From Meandrina meandrites (taxonomy: Eukaryota > Cnidaria > Anthozoa > Scleractinia > Meandrinidae): a stretch of 64,000 nucleotides of DNA. Shown here piece after piece: positions 46,501 through 56,676 of this stretch; the stretch's first letter is position 1; each line of letters begins with the position of its first letter. The notes under the pieces were generated by a model that did not search any database, was not told the DNA's origin, and was given only the letters and a program-made list of their open reading frames with translations. The translations under genes and the position numbers were made by a program. The stretch lies in NCBI GenBank assembly GCA_963693305.1, contig OY855908.1, positions 36,210,305-36,274,304 on the forward strand. Direction: 5' to 3'.

Positions 46501-48195
46501 TTCTGTCAATCACTTGCACGTGTTAGTCACGTGTAGCAACTAAACGGCATGCTTCACTTTATTCGATGACCTATAGTGCAGAATGAATACTCCGTTGAAA
46601 TCACCTCTTACGTTGTTTAAGGAAGCAAAACGTTTACTTTGCCTTTCATTGTAAAATCCTTCTTTTCGTTCAGAGCATATTACTCTGCAAGCAATGCTGC
46701 AGTCAGCTGCTTGTCAACACAAGGCAAAAATGTTCCTGTTTTTTTTTTTACCGCCTGTGTTGTGAAATAAATTTTGCGAATAGCACGTTTCGGATAAAAA
46801 GCCTTCCAAAATTTTATGTATGGTTCACAGAACACTCTAGTTGACAAGCTTAACGCATGCCGCGAGGGTAGCAAAGGGTTTATGCGTAACATGTGAAAAG
46901 GGCAGAAAATTGTCCGTGACGCGTAAAAATAGGGCAAACATTAGACCGTGACGCGTGAAAATAGCTAGAAAGGTCACGTGATTCGTGAATTCTGCTATTT
47001 TAAGTATACGTGATACTTGAATTTGGTTACAATTTGTACGTGAAACGGGATCTCGATCCCAAATGTTCGGACTTCATGTAAATGCAAGTTTTGCAAGTTA
47101 GAGTTTATCTCGGCCTTAACTTTAGTTAATAGCCTTGATATGAGACCCTGACAACTAGGGAATAATATTTTTAGGCTCAGAAAACTAAAGCCCGGCACAC
47201 GATTGCTGACTTTTCGTCGTAGAACAACATACTTTTAATCGGTATCAAATCGGGTCTAAATTAGCCGCTCACTAGCCCATTTTTTGACGCAACTAGCCGC
47301 CATGTCGATGAATGACGTTTGCTCATGTGACTGCAACAATGCTCTCTAATTGGTTAACGCCCAAGGCCCGACAAATTACCTTTGTGCACCGCAGACTAGT
47401 CGATAAGGCCTGACAAGACATTTTGAGATTTACCGCTGCCAGGTATCGCCCGCCCCCATAATTCCCGATCTTTTCGTAAATCAGACTTGTCTGAATTCAC
47501 CGCACACTAGTCCACAAGTGAAGATTTTTTTTGACGGCCACCGATCAATCGGCTCGTATGGCGTTTGCATTGCAATACTATCTCAAACGAAGAATCGAGA
47601 AATTTTGTAACGCAATCATCAACAAAGAATACAAATGAGGACAATTACTTCAATTTTTTTAGCTTTTCGATGAAAAATATTTTGGAATATCTTCAATCGA
47701 CACACAAAAATATATTGACATAGAACAACGGAACTTGGGTTGAGAAAATTCTCTCAAAAGAGCGGAAATTAGCTACTCCAAAATAAATAAAAACGCCGCA
47801 AAATTGTTTTGAATATGTTAACAGGCGTTGAATAATTGTTGAACCAGTGCCACTTTCTAAAAGACTGTCGGCTTTCCTCTGTCAGTTGTTTGACATCTCA
47901 AAAAGTTATATTTGCAAACTCTCCATTATTTTTTTGGCATGATATCAGTTAAATACAGCAGTGTGGCCATTTTAAAGGAATGCATTTATATAGTTCTGTA
48001 GAAGAACAAACGAATGTTCAAAGAAGTAAACAACGCGCCAAGTTATCAGTTTTTCATTTAAAACTGGCTCAGCTGTCTACATCCGACAAATTTTTCTTCA
48101 CTTAAAACCCAGAAACTGAATATTTTGTAGTGAATTACGTGTCAGGGCTAAAGAAGTGACTATATTTTAAAAAAGCGTTATATGATTTTTGAGCC
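46501..48195. other. Spacer of mostly unique sequence
   Basis: The first 350 bp resemble the right end of the window (GCAATGCTGCAxTCxGCTGCTT). The remainder matches no other part of the window, shows no convincing frame and no clear element ends. Confidence 0.45.
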
Positions 48196-48409
48196 AGGTT
48201 TCTTGAATCGATCTTTTCAGCAAAACTCTTATCTTCTTTGCATTACGATTAAATAAGAAGCGAGGAAATTTCAAGCCGGGGAAATTTGTTGCGTTAGTGA
48301 TTTTAGAGAGGTTTCTAGAATCGCTCTTTTCAGCAAAACTTTTATCTAATTTGCATTACGATTAAATTAGAAGCGAGGAAATTTCTAGTCGGGAAATTGT
48401 TTTTTTTGT
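48196..48409. repeat. Tandem duplication, period about 112 bp
   Basis: Two copies beginning AGGTTTCTxGAATCG and sharing CTTTTCAGCAAAACT, TTTGCATTACGATTAAAT and GAAGCGAGGAAATTTC. The copies have diverged by small changes and a length difference. Confidence 0.85.
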
Positions 48410-49349
48410 TGAACACAATTTTTTATATCTTCCCATATCCTTTAGGAGCTTCTGGAATTATCCTGTTTTTAATCATTTTAATATTTGCATAACAATACTA
48501 ACCCAAACTTAAAAGCTAGTAATTTTGAACACATCGGCAACAAAAATGTTAATGTGTTCATTAATAATTTCAACCCTTTCATGAGTTCCGCAACGAGCGA
48601 GAAATTCGCGAATTTAAATCGATACGAAAAATGAAAAAATCGCAAAACGTAAAAAGTAACATGAGAGAATTTTTTAGTACGAACACATTCCGCTGCCCAG
48701 AGCTATTCCTTACGAAATGCTGTAACACGTGACTAAAAGAAACTATTAACCCAGGGACAACATGATAACAGCTGTCAGTATTGTGTCACGAAATGAACAG
48801 CGAATGGTTTTCCTTCGTCATTGTTTGACCTCTTAGTATGCAGGATGTTTTTATGAAGACCCAATTTATAACCAAAATGTTACTTGCACTTGCAAAATAT
48901 TTAGATCTACATGGGGGCAAGGCAAAATGAGAATTAGTTACAAAATTATAGCAGAACTAGTTTTCTAAAGGAATTCAGTTGTGACAGTCAGTTAGCAGTC
49001 GTAAAGTGCAAGCAACAAATTTGCATGTATTCGATTCTCTGGCGATCGTACTTCGAATAAATTTCTATTTCACTAAGTAAATTCAAAGACATCGTAATCA
49101 GCTGTTTGCACAAGCAAACATCCAGAGCATCTACGTTTCGTTTATTTGAAACACTGAATTTAGAATTCCATTAACAATAAAAATATTTTTACGAAGTTAC
49201 TTATAATTATAAAAACTTAAATAGAGAATCGCCCATTTTATAAAGAATTAATCTCTTTTATTTGCATTACAATGCATTCGAATGAAGAAGGGAGACAATT
49301 TCTAGCAAAAACCTGGACCGCAATACGAACAATTATTACCTAAAAAGCA

Positions 49350-49520
49350 GAAAACATGTTCCGTGCTCTATCGCGCTAGAACACTCGTGAAAGTTTTGGA
49401 GAACGAGAAATGCTGTGGGAACACGAGCCGATAGGGGAGAGTTTCCACAGCTTTTTCGTGTTCTCCCAAACTTTCACGAGTGTTTCTCTAACTCGATAGA
49501 AACACGAAAAACATGTTTTC
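49350..49520. repeat. Foldback element of about 171 bp
   Basis: The left arm from GAAAACATGTT and the right arm to AACATGTTTTC are complementary over most of their length (AAACTTTCACGAGTGTT / AACACTCGTGAAAGTTTT), around a central GCCGATAGGG loop. Confidence 0.8.
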
Positions 49521-49735
49521 TATTTTTTTTTTTTTTTAGAAAACACCGCGAGTTAAATCCCTCGCGCTATCATTACGTCAACGGCTTGTGCCAGTTCTGT
49601 GTCCGTTGACAGCTTTCCATTTTCGTTATCCTTCTTTCAATCGACGTCGGAAAATTAAGCTGTTTTAATAAAAACGCTTTCGGTTAGTCTTTACATTATT
49701 AATGTCTTACGCATGAATGTCCTAAAGCCATATGA

Positions 49736-49764
49736 TTGTCCCGCCTTTGGAAGAATATAAATAA
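49736..49764 (+). promoter_or_regulatory. R8 promoter module without CRE
   Basis: GTCCCGCCTTTGG (49738-49750) and ATATAAATAA (49755-49764) match the type C module. The upstream CRE position is diverged (AATGTCTTACGC). The ATG follows 101 bp after the TATA-like box. Confidence 0.55.
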
Positions 49765-49864
49765 CGTGGAGCTTGCACGTTAAGTTAGCTAGTCAGCCAG
49801 ATGAAATATCATTTGTGAAAGAACTAGCTGAATAAGGACCTGAACTACCAGAAAGTCGGCAAAC

Positions 49865-50821
49865 ATGAACACAACTACGAATGGAACACAGCCATTGAGT
49901 TGCTTCAGTAATCCTACAGCAGAAAAAATCGGAAAAACTTTTGCTTACTGTCTCATCTTTGTTGTTTCGATGGCTGGAAACATCTTCATCGGAATAATTG
50001 TCTGCAAGACGAAAACCATGAGAAAACCCATCAACTTTTTAATCGTAAACATGGCCATGTCCGATCTGCTGTATCCAATTTTTCTGTTCCCGCGTCTTCT
50101 AACAGAGCTGTACGTCGACTCCTGGCAGATCAGTGGCCCTCTTGGCCAAGCCTTATGTAAGTTGGTTCCCTTCTTACAACATGTCTCCGTTACTGTGTCC
50201 ATCCAGAGCCTGGTTCTGATCACAGTGGATCGATTTGGAGCTGTGGTATTTCCTCTCCGTTCCCCACTCATCGGTTCAAAGCTGTGTGCCTTCTTCATTC
50301 TCACCACTTGGATCGTCGCCATGGCTATCTGGTCCCCATATCTCTTCGCCTTCAAACTTTTTAAATATCCAGGGGGACTGGCGTGTACACTGCAGTGGAA
50401 TGAAGTCTTTGGAGAGTCCTCATCTTATGGAACTTACCTGTTAGTAATATTTGTTGTAGGCATTTTCACCCCTTTAGTGTTGATAGCAATTCTTTACACC
50501 ATCATCTATTTCAAGCTGAAAACGCAGATTATTCTAGGCGAGCAACTTGCCAACGCTGGAGAGCAGCGCGCGACAAGGGAGCGAAATGTGCTAAAGATGG
50601 CCATTGCTATTGTGTTAGGGTTTACAGTATGCTGGCTGCCCTTCAGTATCTACTGGATTCTGTTCCTCTTTGTATCAGACATATGGTCTTGCAACTTCGA
50701 GTACTTTTGGTTAGCTGCCCATTTTATGTCTATCTCGAATTTTGCTATAAACCCTTGCATCTGTTTTATATTCAGTAAAAATTATCGCCAAAGCCTCAGG
50801 AATCTCCTTACATGCTTTTGA
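49865..50821 (+). CDS. R8: intact intronless class A GPCR (type C)
   Basis: 318 residues. The ATG used by R4, R6 and R7 is AAG here (49853-49855), and the codon that is GTG in R4/R7 has become ATG, so the start moved four codons downstream. Landmarks by residue: N39 (1.50), D67 (2.50), C98 (3.25), D122-R123-F124, W149 (4.50), C174 (ECL2), P203 (5.50), C256-W257-L-P259, N296-P297, C300 at the NPxxY Tyr position, C317 near the end. Extra extracellular Cys at 13 and 276 (ECL3). One uniform frame to TGA 50819. Confidence 0.92.
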   Translation: MNTTTNGTQPLSCFSNPTAEKIGKTFAYCLIFVVSMAGNIFIGIIVCKTKTMRKPINFLIVNMAMSDLLYPIFLFPRLLTELYVDSWQISGPLGQALCKLVPFLQHVSVTVSIQSLVLITVDRFGAVVFPLRSPLIGSKLCAFFILTTWIVAMAIWSPYLFAFKLFKYPGGLACTLQWNEVFGESSSYGTYLLVIFVVGIFTPLVLIAILYTIIYFKLKTQIILGEQLANAGEQRATRERNVLKMAIAIVLGFTVCWLPFSIYWILFLFVSDIWSCNFEYFWLAAHFMSISNFAINPCICFIFSKNYRQSLRNLLTCF

Positions 50822-51223
50822 GCACACCACGAATAATCCGGCCACATCAAGTCAAATTAAAACAATCAACTAAGATTGAGTCTCCACTAGCATCGATACT
50901 AGATAAAACGGCCAAAAGACATGTAAATGAGGAATGAATTTTAAGTTGCTAGCAGCGGACAATCGAACTTAAAAGCGAAATATGATCATTTACAATTAAA
51001 TTTTCGAAAATTTGAACTAGGCAGAGAAAATCCTTTTCCATTTCCGTTAGAATATTTACATTTACATGCAGGTATACATAGGATGTTTCTGTCGACCTAA
51101 ACTTGTAAATACTATTAATTTCAAAAGTGCTCTGTATTTGGTTGTACTCAACCGTTCCTTGAAGACTTAGTTTACATGATTATGTTAATTGTAGTTTTTC
51201 TCACACTGTACAGGTAGATTTTA
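50822..51223. other. R8 3' flank, first part
   Basis: Conserved receptor 3' flank (ACTAGCATCGATACTAGAT, ACATTTACATxTACAGGTATAC), interrupted after GTAGATTTTA by a 2.15-kb insertion and resumed at about 53396. Confidence 0.65.
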
Positions 51224-51984
51224 AGCTCATTCATATGCGCGCATGCGCAATGAATGCGTTAACGTAATACGGCGCAGATGTTGAGGGAAGTTGTGCGTGG
51301 ACGGAAGTTGTCCGTAACCGGAAAATGTAGACTATGAACGGAAGTAATCTTGCATGCTCCCATTCCCCACTTATTCACAGTCAAAATTAACACGTTTTTT
51401 GTTACAACCAGGAAACAAATAATCCAACTGTACTGCGTTTCAAAAAAACTTTCGAAAGGGAAGTTTTTTTTCATTTGATCCGCTATTATACGGATAGCAG
51501 ACAGAGAACAGACGTCTGTTCATTCGAGTATCGTATGTCGTATATACGTTACTAGACCCTTCTGTAAAGCCACGTGGACTTCTTGTTATTTAATTGTTTA
51601 AAAAGAAAAAATTACGCAAGTTCTTCTATTACAAAAATATCTTTTATGTTCAAAAGCACATAAAGAACACAGTAAAAATGAACTATCAGAACCAAGAAGA
51701 TCGTAGAGATCTTACAGCGGCGCGATTAACATATGTGACCGGAAATTACAACATGCGTTATAATTTTCTCTTATCAGATGATTTATCAACGTCTGTCTAG
51801 ATAGCTCGCTGTTTCGCAATGAATATTCAGTAAATTTTACGATTTGGCAGAATTCACTCCGACTCTACCGCTTAAATAACACCAAAGTAAATATTTCACA
51901 CTAAACAACGAACAGAGTATTCGTAAAACTTTACATAGGCGAATGATTCAAAGTAACTATTCATAGCTCTTCACGAGTGAGTAA

Positions 51985-52115
51985 ACATCAAACGTTGAGT
52001 GATTTCAACTCTGACAATTTCAAAATAAACATCAAACGTTGCGTGATTTGAACTCAGGCCAATTTTGCTTTACCGAGGAAAAACCACATCAAACGTTGCG
52101 TGATTTGAACTCAAA
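51985..52115. repeat. Three degenerate direct repeats
   Basis: ACATCAAACGTTGxGTGATTT at about 51985, 52028 and 52086 (spacings 43 and 58), each followed by GAACTC-like sequence and a CAATTT/CAATTC word. Confidence 0.8.
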
Positions 52116-53237
52116 CCAATTCTGCTCGACGTTGAAAAAAAAATTAAACCGAAGGTTGAATATGGAGGCCCTATAAGGGGTTTTCGGGATACAGGCGGGA
52201 TCCACTCTTTTTTATATAAGAACGTCTAATTATTAGGCTGAGGCTGATCTTTTTTTTTTTGTCACGATTCAATGAGGCTGAAAATGTTCTTAGACGTTTT
52301 TAAACGATGACGTAATGTCATCGCTTAATGTCGTCGTGCGAGTGGACGGGTTTCTGTTGCGCGCGATCGATCGATCTTTCTAGACCTTTCTAGAACCGAA
52401 CAGGACTTGGAAAAGAAATCAAGTCAACTCAACAAGAAATCGTCGCGTAGAACTCAAAGCAAAATACTCCTGGGCAGTTAGAAAAGACTAATGTAAAGTA
52501 TAAACGAAAGAGACAAATTACATTTGATGCGTTCTATAAGATTTAGTAAACAGAAATTTTTCCATTCTTTTAAAACAAAAGGTTTAAGCAATTTCAAGAC
52601 AGCTTTTGACCTTGCATCGTATTTCGTGTATCGGATGTCACGCCAAGATAACGCAACTTTTGTTGAACAATCACTCAGCACAGAAGTTGTCAGCTACTCT
52701 TATTTACCTTAATTTTTTGACAAATGTCCTGAAAATTATTAAAGACCCCTTGTGAAACGTCATCGCTTCTGCATACATTGCGCGCCGTTTATTTAAGTTA
52801 GACATGTTAAAGGTGTAAGTTGAGATGTTCTACATCAGTATATCATAAAGCAAGAAAACAACGTTAATTAACACTACCAATGTTAGGCATTGAGTTAATT
52901 GTACCGTTAGACCACACTTTTGCACTTATTTATACTACTCATTAAACAAAATATTAAAACAAATGGGCAAAATAAAGAAGTTCTCTGACTATCAGCCTGG
53001 GGTATGTTCTTAACATGTACTTCTTTATAAAAAAAAAAGTTGTTATAAAAAAGAGAGTGTACTTAGGCAAACAAATTATAGGGGAACGGGATATTTGGGG
53101 AAAACATTAACGGGATCTGGGATATTTAAACAAGAGATTCTGGGATATCTAACATAAAAGTTGGTGATTCAGACCACCGGAATTATCGGGATACGGGATA
53201 TTTAGGCCAAATATTAATGGGATAGGGGATACTCAGA

Positions 53238-53260
53238 CCCCCCCCCCCCCCCCCCCCCCC
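53238..53260. repeat. Poly-C run of 23
   Basis: Uninterrupted C homopolymer behind a stretch with repeated GGGATATTT-like words (53080-53230). Confidence 0.9.
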
Positions 53261-53395
53261 TTTATGGGGCCTCATTATGAGCTGCGCTCGCACATCCTCG
53301 CAGCTAACTAACCACCCCTGGTTTAAATTGCCAGCATTCAACTTTACAATGCAATTTGTCCATAACATGAATGAGCTGGCTCTGATTTAGATCTT

Positions 53396-53930
53396 GAGTC
53401 AGTTTCAATGGACATGAAACTTTTCAATAATAGTTATTTCAACACCTGTATATGATTCAATGAACACTTGAAAAAAACTCTGCAGGATGGTTTTTAACCG
53501 TTCTTTGGACACTGGCTACCAAATATTTTTGTAGTCAATCATATTGTAAACTTCATTTGAAATTTTCTTTAGTAAGGGAAACAATAAAATTTGCAATAGG
53601 GCAACATAGTTTTAAGAAGTAAAATCTGATTCCTGATGTCTTGCGACCCCTTTTTCTTACTTCCCTCTTAGTTACAGCCGAACGTTAAACTCCCTCTCTT
53701 CTTCTGTCGTCCAATGCTTAATTGTTCTGCATGTCTAAATCAACAGTATTAATAAGCCACGATAATGAGGTGCATGGAACTTTCTTATTTTAAAACAAAC
53801 GACTATGTTTATCAACTCAAGACCGAGCCTGATTCTCAGAACAGTCAGCCTTACAGGTCAGACTACTGACTAGAATATTCTAAAAGCTGCCTGATCTGCT
53901 TGAAATCATTTGTTTATGTGCAAGCCGTTA
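53396..53930. other. R8 3' flank, second part, with AATAAA
   Basis: Continues the conserved 3' flank. AATAAA at 53583-53588 in GAAACAATAAAATTTGC. Because of the insertion it now lies 2.76 kb behind the R8 stop. Confidence 0.6.
53583..53588 (+). terminator. Displaced candidate polyadenylation signal, R8
   Basis: AATAAA in the conserved context, pushed away from the R8 stop by the 2.15-kb insertion. Confidence 0.4.
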
Positions 53931-54231
53931 GTTTAAAAAAAAAATTGACGATTTTCAAAATGGCAGCTCCCGCCCACCAATTTTGAATAGCGGAGAAGAC
54001 CCCGGGGACGAGGTTGCTCCGGTGCTCGTGGTCCAATAATGAATATGAGAGAGTGTGGGACCCAGCATTCTTGTTCTGAAACCTTTTCTCTTCCGATATG
54101 GTAAAACTCTCTAGACATAACAATATAAAGTAATGCAGTCTTAAATAATCAGTGGGTTATAATTAAGCAATAGACCACACCTTCTATGGGTTTACCAGCG
54201 AAATAAATCCCCTCGGGATGTTGGGAGAACA

Positions 54232-54287
54232 CGAGAAAAGCTTGTAAATCACTCGCCTGACGGCTCGTGATTTACAAGCTTTTCGAG
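54232..54287. repeat. Hairpin repeat
   Basis: CGAGAAAAGCTTGTAAATCAC and GTGATTTACAAGCTTTTCGAG with a 14-base loop. Confidence 0.8.
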
Positions 54288-54522
54288 ATTTTGAGGTTAG
54301 TTCATAAAGGCTGATAGTGCCCGTCCAAGGAAAATACTTGGATGGATAGTACTTGTGCGTGAAATGTTTTGGTAAACAAGCGGGCATTTAGTGGGTTACT
54401 TGTCTGGTTTTGTTGCAGTCATTTAATTTATTGTCTGTTTTCGTTCGTTTGTTTCCATTCGGCTTTTTTTTTTAATGGGCGCGCGCAGAAGATAGTTTTG
54501 TGGTGAACAATGTCTTGGAACT

Positions 54523-54651
54523 ATCGGTCTGATAGTTGCCCCTTGGAAATTTGATGTTCTTACAACTAACAAATTAGGCCTCAAAGCTTCGCTTCTCGGG
54601 CTAATATTTGTTTTAAGAACAACAAACCTCCGAGGGCAACTATCAGCCGAT
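54523..54651. mobile_element. 129-bp MITE
   Basis: Starts ATCGGTCTGATAGTTGCCC and ends GGGCAACTATCAGCCGAT, a near-perfect inverted pair. A second inner pair is formed by GATGTTCTTAC / AAGAACAAC. Short interior, no coding capacity. Confidence 0.75.
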
Positions 54652-54694
54652 ATTTACTTTTCCATTGTACTAAATACTGTACTTTTAGAGATGA

Positions 54695-54993
54695 ATTTTA
54701 CAAAAAAAATAGAGAATCAAATACCAAACATAACACAATTACCTCATATGAAAGCCACCAAAAAATTAATGAATTCTGATAATTGTTATTTAAATACTCA
54801 ACTGATGAAGTTCATCTTGAGATGCTTATCTTTAAGAAATAATCTTCTATCGAATGAAAGTGATGTAACACACACGTAACTGCTTTTCTCCTATTACATA
54901 AATATGATTGTTATAAGTTTCGTTTTACGCTTTTGCAATACTGTATGTACTTATAGTCATGCAAATAAAGCTTGTTGTTGTAGTTGTTGTTGG
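54695..54993 (+). mobile_element. 3' end of a non-LTR-like retroelement (copy 2)
   Basis: Inverse copy of 36139-36424. A 62-codon open stretch at 54691-54879 is not kept open in the other copy. It ends AAATAAAGCTTGTTGTTGTAG followed by GTTGTTG repeats. Confidence 0.66.
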
Positions 54994-55949
54994 AAAGGTG
55001 ATTGAAAATGTTCGGTATGGTTCTGAAAAAACCTGTATCGAGACACCTTGAAATCTGTTTCAAGCAAGAATCAACTCAGTGCAAATGTTGGTTCAACCAA
55101 TCAGAAGCAAGTTGTCATACCCTTGACTACCAAACATGTTCTTGGTAAATAAATATTGCCTTTGTGCTAAGCCAATCCTCATAAAGTAAGTTTTGCAGCC
55201 GGACACTTCACAAAAACAAAAAACAACGGAAACCAAGCTACTGGCAAAAATATGTCATGACATGTCATTTCCGTTCAGGAAACAGGACTGATACATCATT
55301 GAAGCTTTCACACCTCCGCATCGGCAGCAAGGAAATGTACACAGTAACAGCGACAGTTATGTCACTGTCACTTTTTGACAGCGCTGAATACAACAAGGAC
55401 AATCGTTTCGTGCACGTATTTTAATTAAATATATTGGTTAAAGCCAAAAGATAACGTTTCCTTGGAGAACTTCCAGCAAGAGTTGACTTTTCTTTAGGTA
55501 ATCATTTTGACATATAATTAGGGATCCCCACATCGAGTACGAAATTCAGTACATGTACGACTCTTCAAACCCATAGTATTGTCACATTTCACACCAATCT
55601 CACATTTTTTTCAACTAGTCAGCAACAGAGAGAGTGATCGAGGTCAGTGAAGGCTCTGGGAACGTAACTAGACTGAAATTCGAAAGTCCTGCTGGTATTT
55701 GATCTCATATTCGTACTCGGACCTGAAGGTTCAGACCAGTTCTGTAGAAGCACAACTTACTTTCCAGAAATGTGTCTTTACTCAATTCTGCGGAGATCGT
55801 GCTTCAACTAGCAAACAGATTTTTGCAGAAGTAAGCATTACTATATAACAGCCAAGAATTTGTGAACAGTTTTCCGTTTTCCTCACTTGTCGTTCGTTGT
55901 TGAACAAGTTTTAGAGGATAATTATCTGGCATGCGCGTAAGCCAAAACA

Positions 55950-56115
55950 TTATTCCCGCCTTAGAATTTCTCATCTAGTTAACAACCCAAATGTAACAAA
56001 AAAAAAATTCTGAGTGTAACAGCTGGAGACGAAACTGGCTGACTATGAGAATAACAGAAAACTTGAATACAATGCGCAATGAAACACAGTTACCGAGCTG
56101 TTTACAATCGTAATG
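55950..56115 (+). pseudogene. Relic receptor promoter and 5' end upstream of R9
   Basis: TATTCCCGCCTT, then GTTAACAACCC, then ATG at 56045 (MRITENLNTMRNETQLPSCLQS, immediately followed by a stop). The DNA aligns with the first 60-70 bp of receptor genes and then stops matching. Confidence 0.6.
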
Positions 56116-56171
56116 CTGCATGATCTTCCAAGTTTCACTGCCACTTTCCGCATTCCAAACGTCTCGCTTAT

Positions 56172-56195
56172 CCCCCCCCCCCCCCCCCCCCCCCC
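56172..56195. repeat. Poly-C run of 24
   Basis: Uninterrupted C homopolymer absent from the equivalent places before R1 and R10. Confidence 0.9.
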
Positions 56196-56676
56196 TTTTA
56201 TAGGCTTTAAAATAAATTTGAGTCACTCCTACTAAACGGGATTCTGGTATATTTTAGGGATCCTTTTTAAAATTTTCTAACAACCACCTAATTTTTACAA
56301 ACGCTTGAGCGGCGCAATCGTTTTCTGGCGTGCCCTGCGCTTTTCAGATTTGACCGATTAGAACCCGTTCAATACACAACTTTCAAATTTTGGAATTATG
56401 CTATTTTTAACATTCTCTTTCTGACAGTGTCAGTACTTTCTCTGTCATATTTGTAAGTTTATGTTTTACCCTGCCGGTATATTTGATGATATTTTGCACA
56501 GAGAGAGTTTGTATATAAACACCAGCGGCTAACAATCGGTTGACTGACAGTCTTAATGGAACATGCAAAATTTTGCTCGCTTTCAGTCGCGCAAAGTAAC
56601 CAAAATAGCGTCATCTCCTTAAAAAACTGAAATATCTTGGAAGACTTTAAAAAAGCTGAATAGGACACAAACGAGG

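Larger units (their letters stand above)
51224..53377. mobile_element. 2.15-kb insertion splitting the R8 3' flank
   Basis: Ends AGCTCATTCAT and ATGAATGAGCT form an 11-bp inverted repeat. The 3'-flank alignment with R7 breaks here and resumes at TCAGTTTCAATGGACATG (about 53399). Inside are a three-copy direct repeat, GGGATATTT-rich sequence and a poly-C run, but no long frame. Flanking duplication is not clear and the insertion may be composite. Confidence 0.55.
55381..56676. repeat. Type A upstream block of R9 (duplicate of 15589-16909)
   Basis: Matches the R1 upstream block segment by segment, including the CCCGCCTT motif, the relic receptor start and the CGCTTGAGCGGCGCAA segment. A 24-base poly-C run is inserted in this copy. 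No gene. Confidence 0.8.

Noticed and set aside
51594..51800. Small gene inside the 2.15-kb insertion
   Set aside because: 68 AT-rich codons with no conserved counterpart; typical of random open frames in this composition.
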